From Brachybacterium aquaticum (GTDB lineage Bacteria > Actinomycetota > Actinomycetes > Actinomycetales > Dermabacteraceae): a DNA stretch of 64,000 nucleotides. Shown piece after piece: positions 44,692 to 54,542 of the stretch. The translations under genes were made by a program, and so were the position numbers. Where the stretch lies: assembly GCF_014204755.1 (NCBI RefSeq), contig NZ_JACHLZ010000001.1:2356001-2420000 (forward strand), written 5' to 3'. Numbering within the stretch: the first letter of the stretch is position 1; every line of letters starts with the position of its first letter. Below the pieces are notes generated by a model. It had not been told where the DNA came from. It made no database searches and saw only the letters and a program-made list of their open reading frames with translations.

Positions 44692-45935
44692 TCAGCCGGC
44701 GGCGCCGGTCATCCCCAGGATGTTCGGCAGGAACATCGAGATCTGCGGGATGAACACGACCAGCACCAGGCCGATGAGCAGCGCCGCGAAGAACGGCAGC
44801 ATCTGCCGGATCACGGGTTCGACCCGGACGCCGCCCACCTTCGCGCTGATGAACAGGATGTTCCCCACCGGTGGGGTGATCGTGCCCAGCGACAGGTTGA
44901 AGGTGATCATCATGCCGAAGTGGATCGGATCCACCCCGAGTTCCAGCGCGATCGGCAGGAAGATCGGCGTGAAGATGAGGATCGCCGGGGTGGGATCCAT
45001 GAAGGCGCCCACGATCAGCAGGATCAGCATCATCAGCAGCAGGATGACGGTCTTCGAGTCCGCGAGCGCCAGCAGCATCACCACGGCGGTGGTGCGGGCC
45101 GAGCCCGCGATCACCGACGGCAGGTTCTTCAGGGTGAGCTGTCGGTAGATCAGGCCCAGGATCAGCGAGTACGCGACCGCGATGACCGCCGATGCGGTGG
45201 CGGTGAAGAAGCCGACCAGCAGACCGCCGATGACGACGACGATCATGAAGATCGCCGGCAGCGCCTTGGCGAGGGTCTTCAGGGCGAGCCCCAGCAGGAT
45301 CCTCTCGCCGCCGGCGCGCATCTCCGGGCGGCGCCGGGAGATGATCGCCACCACCACGATGCAGGCCAGCACCCACACCAGCCCCGGCCCGTAGCCGGCC
45401 ATGAACAGCGTGGCCACGGAGGTCGAGGAGACCAGCGAGTACACGATGAGGGTGTTCGAGGGCGGGATCATCATGCCCGCCGGGGCGGAGGACGCGTTGA
45501 CCGCGGCGGACAGCGCCGGGTCCTAGCCCTCGCGCTTCATGCGCGGACCGAGGGCGGAGCCCATCGCGGCGGCGGAGGCATGGCCGCCCCGGAGACGGAG
45601 CTGAACAGGGCGTTGCCGACCACGTTGGTCTGCGCGAGGGAGCCGGGCATCCGGCCCACGAGCACCTTCGCGGCGTCGATGAGCCGTTCGGCGATGCCGC
45701 CGGTGTTCATGAGCGATCCGGCGAGGACGAAGAACGGGATCGCCAGCAGCGTGAAGGAGCTGGCGCCGGTGAACATGCGCTGGGAGGCGACGAACACGGC
45801 CTGCTCGGTGCCGACCACCGCGGCAAGCGCGAGGATCGAGGGCAGGCCGATGGCGATCGCGATCGGTGCACCGATGCCGATGAGGACGACGACTCCGGCG
45901 ATCAGGATGATCGCGGCGAGGGTTGCGGGATCCAT
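44692..45935 (-). pseudogene. dctM: TRAP transporter large permease, disrupted by a frameshift and a nonsense codon
   Basis: The two fragments together cover a DctM protein of about 414 codons. The 5' part (from ATG 45935, MDPATLAAIILIAGV) has FTLLAIPFFVLAGSLMNTGG and ends NALFSSVSGAAM; it then frameshifts, because a G is missing after ATG at 45579-45581. Restoring it gives ASAAAMGSALGPRMKREG, but the next codon is TAG (45523-45525) where the family has Tyr. The frame then continues DPALSAAVNASSAPAGMMIPPSNTL to the normal end (ITPPVGNILFISAKV). The C-terminal piece could only be made from an internal start. Two independent lesions argue for a dead gene or for poor sequence. Confidence 0.85.
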
Positions 45936-45938
45936 GGC

Positions 45939-46472
45939 TCAGGCCCCCTTCTGCTCGGCCGCGTCGATGGCGGCCTCGGTCTGGGCGTCGTCGCCGGCGA
46001 GCATGTCCTCGCCGCGCGCGGCGCGCACCAGGTCCTCGAGGGCGAACAGGGCCATGAGCACACCCGCGATCGGCAGGGCGAGGTACATCTGCCCCACGGT
46101 GACGGGCAGGCCGGGGATCGCCTGGTCCCAGGAGATCGCCATGCCGCGGAGGCCGCCCCAGGTCAGGCCCAGCAGCGCGAAAGCCAGCACCGAGACCTGC
46201 GCGCGGATGTTGGTGATGCGCTGGGCGGGACGCGGCATCAGGCGGGCGAAGAAGTCCACCGCCACGTGGCCGCGCTCCCCGAACACCATCGCGACGGCGA
46301 AGAGCACCAGCCAGATGAACAGGTACTGGGAGAAGGTGGTGGTCCAGGCGCTCGGGGCCTGCAGCACCTGCCGGGTGAACACCTGCCACATCACCACGAC
46401 CACCAGCACCACGAACAGCACGATGCTGATCCAGGTCAGTCCCGTGACGAGCTTCCTGCGCGGCTCGCTCAT
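45939..46472 (-). CDS. dctQ: TRAP transporter small permease
   Basis: 177 aa with four TM helices. WTTTFSQYLFIWLVLFAVAM and GERGHVAVDFFARLMP are the DctQ signatures, with MWQVFTRQVL in TM1. It starts within the last 4 nt of dctP and ends 3 nt before dctM. It appears intact, but its partners are damaged, so transport is doubtful. The acidic tail (AGDDAQTEAAIDAAEQ) is unremarkable. Confidence 0.9.
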   Translation of the reverse strand: MSEPRRKLVTGLTWISIVLFVVLVVVVMWQVFTRQVLQAPSAWTTTFSQYLFIWLVLFAVAMVFGERGHVAVDFFARLMPRPAQRITNIRAQVSVLAFALLGLTWGGLRGMAISWDQAIPGLPVTVGQMYLALPIAGVLMALFALEDLVRAARGEDMLAGDDAQTEAAIDAAEQKGA

Positions 46473-47122
46473 CGCTCCGCCCCCATGTCCTCGGCGAGCG
46501 CGCGCACGCGCTCGTACAGGTCCTCGTCCTCCGGGGTGGCCAGGAACGACCGCCCCACCTCCTCGATCGCCGGCCCGAAGGCCTCGCGGTCGGTGTAGAC
46601 GTGGCGGGAGCCCTGGGTGAAGCCGCCGAGCACGCGCAGGCGCCGCTCGTCCTCGAGGGAGGAGAACAGCTCACCCACGATCGACTCGTCGCCGAGCACG
46701 GCGGTCTGGTGCGCGATGTCCACGAACGCGCCGGGAAGGTTCAGTGGTCGGAAGGCCATGGAGAGGTTCTCCACCTGCGGGGCGGAGATGACCGCCATGG
46801 CGACGCTGCCGTCGGAGACGAGCTGGACGACCTCCTGCTGCGCGCCGAGCGCTTCGTTGGCGTAGATGCGGGCGCCACAGCGGCCCTCGGTCGCCTCGGC
46901 GAGCCGCTCGCCGCAATAGGTCAGCGCCAGATAGCTGGGGTGGGTCTCGGTCTGGTTCAGGGAGACGGTGAGGATGTTCTCGACATCCGTGGCGGCACCG
47001 GCGTCGGTGGGCGCGCAGCCCGCCATCGCGAGCGCTCCCGCGCCGAGCACGGGGATGCCGGTGAGCAGCGCTCTGCGTCCTGGTCGTGGCCCTGGTGGGC
47101 GTGCGGTCGTCGTCGACCTCAT
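46469..47122 (-). CDS. dctP: TRAP transporter substrate-binding lipoprotein, internally shortened
   Basis: 217 aa against about 330-350 for DctP proteins. The signal GRRALLTGIPVLGAGALAMAG ends in lipobox AMAGC. The first lobe looks normal: YCGERLAEATEGRCGARIYA, LGAQQEVVQLVSDGSVAMAV and VLGGFTQGSRHVYTD. The sequence then passes directly to REAFGPAIEEVGRSFL, which belongs to the C-terminal end of the family, so about 110 residues, including the conserved ligand Arg region, seem missing. The frame is preserved. GAGGAGGA precedes the ATG at 47122. It is first in the TRAP operon, whose dctM is also broken. Confidence 0.75.
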   Translation of the reverse strand: MRSTTTARPPGPRPGRRALLTGIPVLGAGALAMAGCAPTDAGAATDVENILTVSLNQTETHPSYLALTYCGERLAEATEGRCGARIYANEALGAQQEVVQLVSDGSVAMAVISAPQVENLSMAFRPLNLPGAFVDIAHQTAVLGDESIVGELFSSLEDERRLRVLGGFTQGSRHVYTDREAFGPAIEEVGRSFLATPEDEDLYERVRALAEDMGAER

Positions 47123-47292
47123 GGGTCCTCCTCCTCGGGGACGCCGAGGAGCGGCGCATCTCGACGTCCTCGGCGGTGCGCCGCCATCCTGTCGTGTCCG
47201 ACGATCCGGCACCTGCCGTCGCCGAAGGTTTCCTGACTTCTCCCGCAGAGGCGTCTGCTCGTCTGCCTCGCCCCTCCCCGCCCCCCGGACAT

Positions 47293-47331
47293 GACGGGGC
47301 CCCGACCCTCCGCAGAGGATCGGGGCCCGTC
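47293..47331 (-). terminator. Terminator after groEL
   Basis: GACGGGGCCCCGA pairs with TCGGGGCCCGTC with one bulged C, and the loop contains a second short stem (CCTC-CGCA-GAGG). It lies 44 nt after the groEL stop on the minus strand. Confidence 0.75.
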
Positions 47332-47374
47332 GAGCGCTCGGGTGGAGCGGCAGGTGATCAGCCGTGAGGCTGGA

Positions 47375-49084
<1,710 letters not shown>

Positions 49085-49165
49085 TCATGTCCCACGGCGC
49101 CGACGCCCTCACGGGGCCGGAATGTTCAGGTCCCGGTGCGCGGAGGCTGCGAGCGCGGAGGCTGT

Positions 49166-49222
49166 CACTCCCGAGCACCGAGTGCCAGATCATCATAAGC
49201 ACTCTGCCCCTGAGAGTGCTAA
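49166..49222 (-). promoter_or_regulatory. groEL promoter with CIRCE (HrcA) element and a degenerate second copy
   Basis: AGCACTC (49198-49204), 9 nt, GAGTGCT (49214-49220) is the CIRCE core; AA follows. The minus-strand -10 TATGAT is at 49192-49197. A second, weaker copy, CACTC-N9-GAGTG (49166-49184), lies just downstream of the -10 box, so HrcA may bind two sites. Confidence 0.9.
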
Positions 49223-49280
49223 CCGTCCGCTGGGAGCGGACGGCCGGGCCGGGACCGGAACAGCGCGGGGCGGAAGAGCA

Positions 49281-49314
49281 GCGCGCCGCCCCTCGTGATC
49301 GAGGGGCGGCGCGC
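49281..49314 (-). terminator. Terminator after the LytR_C gene
   Basis: A 15-bp stem (GCGCGCCGCCCCTCG and complement) with loop TGAT, 46 nt after the stop at 49361. The rest of 49013-49360 holds the groEL promoter and two CCGTCGGCC-type words near 49329 and 49345. Confidence 0.8.
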
Positions 49315-49360
49315 CGGATGCTGCGGGCGGCCGACGGGGTGGCGCCGTCGGCCGGGAGGA

Positions 49361-49957
49361 TCAGCCCTCCCCGTCGCCCTCTTCCTGGTCGCCGTCACCG
49401 GGCTCGGCGACGGCGACGAAGGTGATGGGCGCCTCGTACTCGTCGCTCTGGACCGCGTCCCCGGCACCGACCTGGTCGGCGAGGGCCTGCGCGGTGTCGG
49501 CGTTGGCCTCGTCGCGGTAGAAGACGACCGGCTCCTGCTGGGCGTTCTGCGCGGTGGCGATGCTGACGTCCTCCCAGCCCTGCTCCTCGAGGGTGGACTG
49601 CCAGGTGCCGGCCAGGCCGTTGATGCCGCCGGCGTTGACCACCTGGACGGGGACGGACAGGTCCGGCTCCGCGGCGGGCTCCTCGGCAGCGCTGGACTCC
49701 TCCGCGGCGGCGGACTCGCTCTGCTCGCTCTCGGCCGCGACGGTCGGGTCCTCGGCGCGCTCGTCGCCGTCGCCTCCGACGCCGCCGATCACGAACAGGA
49801 GCACCACGAGCATCACCGCGGCAGCGCCGATGATGATGATGTACAGCAGGTTCTCCCGCCAGAAGGGCAGCTCGGCGCGATGGGCGCCGTGGAAGGTGAC
49901 GGCGTCCGCCTCGTCGTCGAATCGGTCCGGCGGGTAGGGATACTGGGAATCAGCCAC
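49361..49957 (-). CDS. LytR C-terminal domain membrane protein (VirR/Rv0431-like)
   Basis: 198 aa. A cytosolic N-terminus (QYPYPPDRFDDEADAVTFHG, RAELPFWREN), one TM helix (LLYIIIIGAAAVMLVVLLFV), an acidic Ser/Ala/Glu linker, then a LytR_C domain: SVPVQVVNAGGINGLAGTWQ, LEEQGWEDVSIATAQN, VVFYRDEANADTAQALADQV. Mycobacterial VirR has this layout, lies next to a DUF3263 gene near groEL2, and affects envelope permeability and vesicle release. The GTG at 49957 is preceded by TCTAAT at 6 nt spacing, so it may be leaderless. Confidence 0.85.
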   Translation of the reverse strand: MADSQYPYPPDRFDDEADAVTFHGAHRAELPFWRENLLYIIIIGAAAVMLVVLLFVIGGVGGDGDERAEDPTVAAESEQSESAAAEESSAAEEPAAEPDLSVPVQVVNAGGINGLAGTWQSTLEEQGWEDVSIATAQNAQQEPVVFYRDEANADTAQALADQVGAGDAVQSDEYEAPITFVAVAEPGDGDQEEGDGEG

Positions 49958-49963
49958 GGACCC

Positions 49964-49969
49964 ATTAGA
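49964..49969 (-). promoter_or_regulatory. Leaderless -10 box of the LytR_C gene
   Basis: TCTAAT on the minus strand, 6 nt before the GTG start; no Shine-Dalgarno is visible. Confidence 0.5.
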
Positions 49970-50019
49970 CCAGCTCCGGGACTCACGGGCACGGAGCACA
50001 CGCCTGGTGGCGGAGCGTC

Positions 50020-50355
50020 TCAGGCCACGCGGTGGTCGTCGCCGGCGGCGGTGTCGCCGTCCTCGGAGGTGCGCCGGCCGCGCAGGCGGTTGACGACGGC
50101 GGGGGCGGCGCGCAGGGCCGCGGGCTCGTCGAGCAGGGCGTTCAGCCGCACGTAATAGGCGACCTTGGACATGCCGATCTCCTCGCGGATCGCCCGCTCC
50201 TTGGCGCCGACGTAGCGGAAGGCGCGGCTCTCGAGCGCGAGGATCCGCCGGTCGCGATCGCTGAGGCCGCCCTGCGGTCCCGGCAGTGACGCATCGGACA
50301 TCGTTTCCGGTGCGTCGGCGGCGCCACGAGGACGCGAAGCGGGGGCGGAGGGCAT
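50020..50355 (-). CDS. DUF3263 protein (Rv0430-like)
   Basis: 111 aa. The conserved core is LSDRDRRILALESRAFRYVG, KERAIREEIGMSKVAYYVRL and NALLDEPAALRAAPAVVNRL, which resembles a small helix-turn-helix protein. The function is unknown. It lies just upstream of the LytR_C gene on the same strand, as in mycobacteria. ATG 50355 has TACCCT 6 nt before it (50362-50367), supporting a leaderless start; ATG 50301 is an alternative with a shorter tail. Confidence 0.85.
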   Translation of the reverse strand: MPSAPASRPRGAADAPETMSDASLPGPQGGLSDRDRRILALESRAFRYVGAKERAIREEIGMSKVAYYVRLNALLDEPAALRAAPAVVNRLRGRRTSEDGDTAAGDDHRVA

Positions 50356-50501
50356 GGAGCGAGGGTACGCGGAGGCTGCGCCGCCGCCCCCCAGGCTCGC
50401 CGTCGGGCACCGCGAGGTGAGGCACCGCTCAGCGCGCGGCCCGGTGCCGGGCTCTCCGGAACCGGGGCGGCCGCGACCTGTCGAGATGATTGACTGGCCG
50501 C

Positions 50502-51179
50502 ATGCCCGCTGCGCTCAACGAGACCATCGCCGGCGACTGGGCCGAAGCCCTCGCCCCTGTCGAGTCGTGCATCCATGCCCTCGGTGACTTCCTGCGCGAG
50601 GAGGTGGCCTCCGGCCGCGGGTACCTACCCCCCGGGGACCGGGTGCTGCGAGCCTTCACCCGGCCGATGTCCGAGGTGCGGGTGCTGATCGTGGGCCAGG
50701 ACCCCTACCCCACGCCCGGCCATCCCATCGGGCTGAGCTTCGCGGTCGAGCGTGACGTGCGACCGCTGCCCCGCTCGCTCGCGAACATCTACCGCGAGCT
50801 GGAGACGGACCTGGGGATCGCCCCGGCGCCGCACGGCGATCTGGGCGCCTGGCAGGAACAGGGGGTGCTGCTGCTGAACCGGGTGCTCACCGTGACCCCG
50901 GGCGGGGCCGCCTCGCACCGCCGTCGCGGCTGGGAGGAGGTCACCGAGCAGGCGATCCGCGCCCTGGTCGCACGGGGCGGCCCCTTGGTCGCGATCCTGT
51001 GGGGGCGCGATGCGCAGTCGCTGATCCCGCTGCTCGGCGAGGTGCCCCACGTGGCGAGCCCCCATCCGAGCCCGCTGTCCGCCTCGCGCGGCTTCTTCGG
51101 CTCCCGCCCCTTCTCCCGCACCAACGCCCTGCTGGAGCAGCAGGGCGCGACCCCGATCGACTGGAGGATCCCCGCATGA
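50502..51179 (+). CDS. ung: Uracil-DNA glycosylase, family 1
   Basis: A 225-aa base-excision repair enzyme that removes uracil from DNA. The catalytic water-activating motif is [20 protein letters not shown] (the usual His after GQDPY is Pro, as in many actinobacteria), with [20 protein letters not shown] in between, and the leucine loop is [30 protein letters not shown] holds the uracil-pocket region. The ATG at 50502 gives a normal N-terminus; no clear Shine-Dalgarno was found. A short in-frame open stretch overlaps its stop (ATGA) but soon ends. Confidence 0.95.
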   Translation: MPAALNETIAGDWAEALAPVESCIHALGDFLREEVASGRGYLPPGDRVLRAFTRPMSEVRVLIVGQDPYPTPGHPIGLSFAVERDVRPLPRSLANIYRELETDLGIAPAPHGDLGAWQEQGVLLLNRVLTVTPGGAASHRRRGWEEVTEQAIRALVARGGPLVAILWGRDAQSLIPLLGEVPHVASPHPSPLSASRGFFGSRPFSRTNALLEQQGATPIDWRIPA

Positions 51180-51210
51180 CCGCACTCACCAGCGCGCCGG
51201 ATCCCACTGG

Positions 51211-51867
51211 TCAGTCGGCGACGTCGACGCTGTCCAGGATCGCCTCGACCTCGGGATCCATGGCCGTGGTGCCGACGGTGCGCAGGTGGAACATCAGCAC
51301 GTCGTCGCCGACGTCGCCGCAGTAGAGCTGCTCGACCGCGTCCTGACCGTCGGCGGTGCCGGTGATCTCCCAGCCCACCAGCTCGATCCCGTCGACGGTG
51401 CGGGAGGGCAGCTCGGCGGGATCGCTCTGCTCGTCGAAGCCGAAGCCCATCCGGTCCGACTCCATCTCGCACGTCACCAGCGCATGCACGCCCGGGAGGG
51501 AGCCCTGGAACACCGCGAGCTCGCGTGGCGCCGACGAGAGCTCGTCGGCCGGCTCCTCGTCGCGGACGGTCACGTACTGCCCGGAGGCCGAAGGCACGGA
51601 ACCGGGGGCGTCGACGATCCACCCCACGGGATGCTCGAGCGAGAACACCTCGTTGGAATGCGTCGCGAGCTCGACCGCGGGCGTCGTCGGCCCCGGCGCC
51701 GCGCCGCCGCCGGCACGGTCCCGCCACAGCACCACCCCGATCACGCCCGCCAGCACGGAGAGCAGGAGCAGGAGCACACAGCAAGCGCCGAGGAGCATCC
51801 ACGGCGTGCGCGAGGTCCCTGAGGGAGACGGGCTCCCGGGCATGTTCACAGGCATGTTCTCAGGCAT
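51211..51867 (-). CDS. Membrane-anchored protein with Pro-rich N-terminus (paralogue B)
   Basis: 218 aa. Short N-terminus (PENMPVNMPGSPSPSG), one TM (PWMLLGACCVLLLLLSVLAG), then an extracytoplasmic domain: FSLEHPVGWIVDAPGS, VHALVTCEMESDRMGFGFDE, ELVGWEITGTADGQDAVEQL and YCGDVGDDVLMFHLRTVG. Two Cys could form a disulfide. It is clearly related to the gene just upstream (same order of motifs), so a tandem duplication is likely. I do not recognise the family. GGAGG lies 7 nt before the ATG, which is inside the end of the upstream gene (8-nt overlap). Confidence 0.75.
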   Translation of the reverse strand: MPENMPVNMPGSPSPSGTSRTPWMLLGACCVLLLLLSVLAGVIGVVLWRDRAGGGAAPGPTTPAVELATHSNEVFSLEHPVGWIVDAPGSVPSASGQYVTVRDEEPADELSSAPRELAVFQGSLPGVHALVTCEMESDRMGFGFDEQSDPAELPSRTVDGIELVGWEITGTADGQDAVEQLYCGDVGDDVLMFHLRTVGTTAMDPEVEAILDSVDVAD

Positions 51868-52540
51868 CCGCCCACCTCCAGCTGTCCAGGACCTCGCGCA
51901 TCCGCGGTGACAGCTCGGTGCCGCCATGGCTCTCGACCACGATCTGCACCACCTCGTCGCCGACGTCTGCGCAGTACATCTCCCCCACCACGTCCTGCCC
52001 CTCGTGGGTGCCGAGCGTGCGGTGGGCGGGAAGCTCCCGCCCTCCGAGCTCGACCGGCTCGAGCTCCTCCGGGTCCCCGCTCTCGTCCCATCCGAAGCCC
52101 GTCCAGATCGCCTGGGTGCGGCAGGTCATCACGGCATGGAACTCGGAGGCGAAGAGGTAGACGGTGATGCTGTCCGCGGCGTTCTCGTCGAGGTCGGTGG
52201 GGTCCACGTCCGCGCTCGCGATCTGTGCGACCACGCCTGCGCCGGACTCGTTCGCGCGCTCGGTGAGATCCGCCCACTCCGCCGGATAGGAGAAGGAGAA
52301 GGCCTCGTGGGAGAACGTGACGGGCGGCGGAGTCGTCGGATCCGCGGGCTCGTCGGAAGCCACGGCCCCGGAGCGGCTGCCGATCACGTACATCGCACCG
52401 CCGCCGACGCCGAGGACCACGAGCACCACCAGGGTGAGCAGGCAGGCGCCGAGGAACCACAGCAGCGGGCCCGGCCGCCTGGTGCCCTGCACCTGCGGCC
52501 CGCTCTGCCCCTGCACTCCGCCCTGCATCGGCTGTCCCAT
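51860..52540 (-). CDS. Membrane-anchored protein with Gln/Gly-rich N-terminus (paralogue A)
   Basis: 226 aa. A Gln/Gly-rich cytosolic tail, one TM (LLWFLGACLLTLVVLVVLGV), then an exported domain: HEAFSFSYPAEWADLTERAN, FHAVMTCRTQAIWTGFGWDE, LPAHRTLGTHEGQDVVGEMY and CADVGDEVVQIVVESHGG. The pattern C...GFGxDE...G-QD-V...YC-DVGD-V is shared with the next gene. The fold may be like PsbP or LpqN-type lipoproteins, but this is a guess. GGGAGGGGGAGGCG precedes the ATG at 52540. Confidence 0.75.
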   Translation of the reverse strand: MGQPMQGGVQGQSGPQVQGTRRPGPLLWFLGACLLTLVVLVVLGVGGGAMYVIGSRSGAVASDEPADPTTPPPVTFSHEAFSFSYPAEWADLTERANESGAGVVAQIASADVDPTDLDENAADSITVYLFASEFHAVMTCRTQAIWTGFGWDESGDPEELEPVELGGRELPAHRTLGTHEGQDVVGEMYCADVGDEVVQIVVESHGGTELSPRMREVLDSWRWADA

Positions 52541-52724
52541 CGCCTCCCCCTCCCGTTGGTCGCCCCGTCGTGCCCCCGCACCCGGCCGCGGCGCGGCCGG
52601 GTCACGCGCCATCGTACGGAGCCCGTCGGCCGCGCGGGCCCACCGTCGGCGGCGCGCCCACTAGTGTGGTGCTTCGCCGGACGACCGCGAACGACGCGAC
52701 CCCGCACGACGCCTGGAGGAACCG

Positions 52725-54509
52725 ATGCCCCTTAACGCCGCCCAGTTCACGCCGCAGGGCCCGGGAGTGGACTACGACCCCCACTGGTATCGCAAGGCCG
52801 TGTTCTACGAGGTGCTGGTGCGCGCCTTCGCCGACGGCAACGGTGACGGCACCGGCGACTTCTCCGGACTCATCGATCGTCTGGACTACCTGCAGTGGCT
52901 CGGCATCGACTGCCTGTGGCTGCCGCCCTTCTTCGCCTCCCCGCTGCGCGACGGAGGCTACGACATCTCCGACTACGAGGCGGTGCTGCCCGAGTTCGGC
53001 TCGATCACCGACTTCGAGCGTCTGGTCTCCGAGGCGCACCGGCGCGGGATCCGCGTGATCATCGACCTGCCGATGAACCACACCAGCGACAAGCACCCCT
53101 GGTTCCTCGAGTCCCGCTCGGACCCCGACGGCCCCTACGGCGACTTCTACGTCTGGTCCGACACGGACGAGAAGTACCAGGAGGCGCGCATCATCTTCGT
53201 GGACACCGAGGAGTCGAACTGGACCTTCGACCCGGTGCGCCGCCAGTTCTTCTGGCACCGCTTCTTCTCCCACCAGCCCGACCTGAACTTCGAGAACCCG
53301 GCCGTGCGGAAGGCCATGTTCGACGTGGTGAAGTTCTGGCTGGACAAGGGGATCGACGGCTTCCGCGCCGACGCGATCCCGTACCTCTACGAGGAGGAGG
53401 GGACCGACGGGGAGAACCTCCCGGCCACCCACGAGTTCCTCGCCGACCTGCGCCAGTACGTGGACGCGCACTGGCCCGGCCGCGTGATCATCGCCGAGGC
53501 GAACCAGTGGCCCGAGGACGTGGTGGAGTACTTCGGCTCCGAGGAGCGGCCCGAGTGCCACATGTGCTTCCACTTCCCGGTGATGCCGCGGCTGTTCTAC
53601 GCCCTGCGCGAGGGCAGCGCCCGCCAGATCATCGACATCCTCGAGGACACCCCGGAGATCCCCGCCGGCGCCCAGTGGGGCACCTTCCTGCGCAACCACG
53701 ACGAGCTGACCCTGGAGATGGTCAGCGGCGAGGACCGCTCGGCGATGCTGGGCTGGTACGCGCCGGACTCGCGGATGCGCGCGAACGTGGGCATCCGTCG
53801 GCGCCTGGCGCCGCTGCTGGACAACTCCCGCTCCGAGCTGGAGCTGATCCACGCGCTGCTGCTGTCCCTGCCGGGGTCGCCGTTCCTCTACTACGGGGAC
53901 GAGATCGCGATGGGCGACAACATCTGGCTCGAGGACCGCGACGCGGTGCGCACCCCGATGCAGTGGACCCCGGACCGCAACGCCGGGTTCAGCGAGATCA
54001 CCGACCCCGGCAAGCTGTACCTGCCGGTGATCCAGTCGCTCGTCTACCACTACACGACCACCAACGTGGAGGCGCACATGGCGCACTCCAGCTCCCTGCT
54101 GCACTTCGTGCGCTGGATGCTGGCGGTGCGCAAGGAGCACGACGCCTTCGGGCTGGGCGTCTACCGCAACGTCCCGGCGGACTCGGACCGGGTGCTGGCC
54201 TTCACCCGCACCTACGACGGCTCCGAGCACGGCGAGGAGGCGGAGCAGCACGCGGAGACGCTGCTGTGCGTGTTCAACCTGTCCGGCCAGCCGGTCACCG
54301 CGTCCCTGGAGCTCGGCGGCCTCGCCCGGCGCACGGTGCGGGACCTGTTCGGCGGGCACGAGTTCCCGGCGATCGGCGAGGACGGATCGCTGACCCTGAC
54401 CCTCGGCGCGCACGGCTACTACTGGTTGAAGGTGCGCCCTCTGCACCCCGACGGCGAGCCGATGACGGTCACGACCGCCTTTCCGGTCATCTCGTCCGAC
54501 GACGACTGA
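52725..54509 (+). CDS. treS: Trehalose synthase (maltose alpha-D-glucosyltransferase), GH13
   Basis: A 594-aa cytosolic enzyme that interconverts maltose and trehalose. YEVLVRAFADGNGDGTGDFS and LWLPPFFASPLRDGGYDISD open the barrel; the nucleophile Asp is in GFRADAIPYLYEEE, the acid/base Glu in IIAEANQWPEDVV, and the third acid in FLRNHDELTLEM. The insertion FYVWSDTDEKYQEARIIFVD is typical of TreS. No maltokinase domain is attached. GGAGGAACCG precedes the ATG. An MFS-CBS gene follows after 33 nt in the same reading frame, which suggests an operon, possibly linked to osmotic or carbon stress. Confidence 0.96.
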   Translation: MPLNAAQFTPQGPGVDYDPHWYRKAVFYEVLVRAFADGNGDGTGDFSGLIDRLDYLQWLGIDCLWLPPFFASPLRDGGYDISDYEAVLPEFGSITDFERLVSEAHRRGIRVIIDLPMNHTSDKHPWFLESRSDPDGPYGDFYVWSDTDEKYQEARIIFVDTEESNWTFDPVRRQFFWHRFFSHQPDLNFENPAVRKAMFDVVKFWLDKGIDGFRADAIPYLYEEEGTDGENLPATHEFLADLRQYVDAHWPGRVIIAEANQWPEDVVEYFGSEERPECHMCFHFPVMPRLFYALREGSARQIIDILEDTPEIPAGAQWGTFLRNHDELTLEMVSGEDRSAMLGWYAPDSRMRANVGIRRRLAPLLDNSRSELELIHALLLSLPGSPFLYYGDEIAMGDNIWLEDRDAVRTPMQWTPDRNAGFSEITDPGKLYLPVIQSLVYHYTTTNVEAHMAHSSSLLHFVRWMLAVRKEHDAFGLGVYRNVPADSDRVLAFTRTYDGSEHGEEAEQHAETLLCVFNLSGQPVTASLELGGLARRTVRDLFGGHEFPAIGEDGSLTLTLGAHGYYWLKVRPLHPDGEPMTVTTAFPVISSDDD

Positions 54510-54542
54510 GCGCCGCACACACCCCCGCGCGCCGCGATCGGG

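Noticed and set aside
51176-51325. ATG overlapping the ung stop (ATGA) with a plausible N-terminus [11 protein letters not shown]
   Set aside because: After about 13 codons it runs into the 3' end of the convergent gene and has no domain; it might be a remnant of a lost operon partner, but the evidence is too thin.
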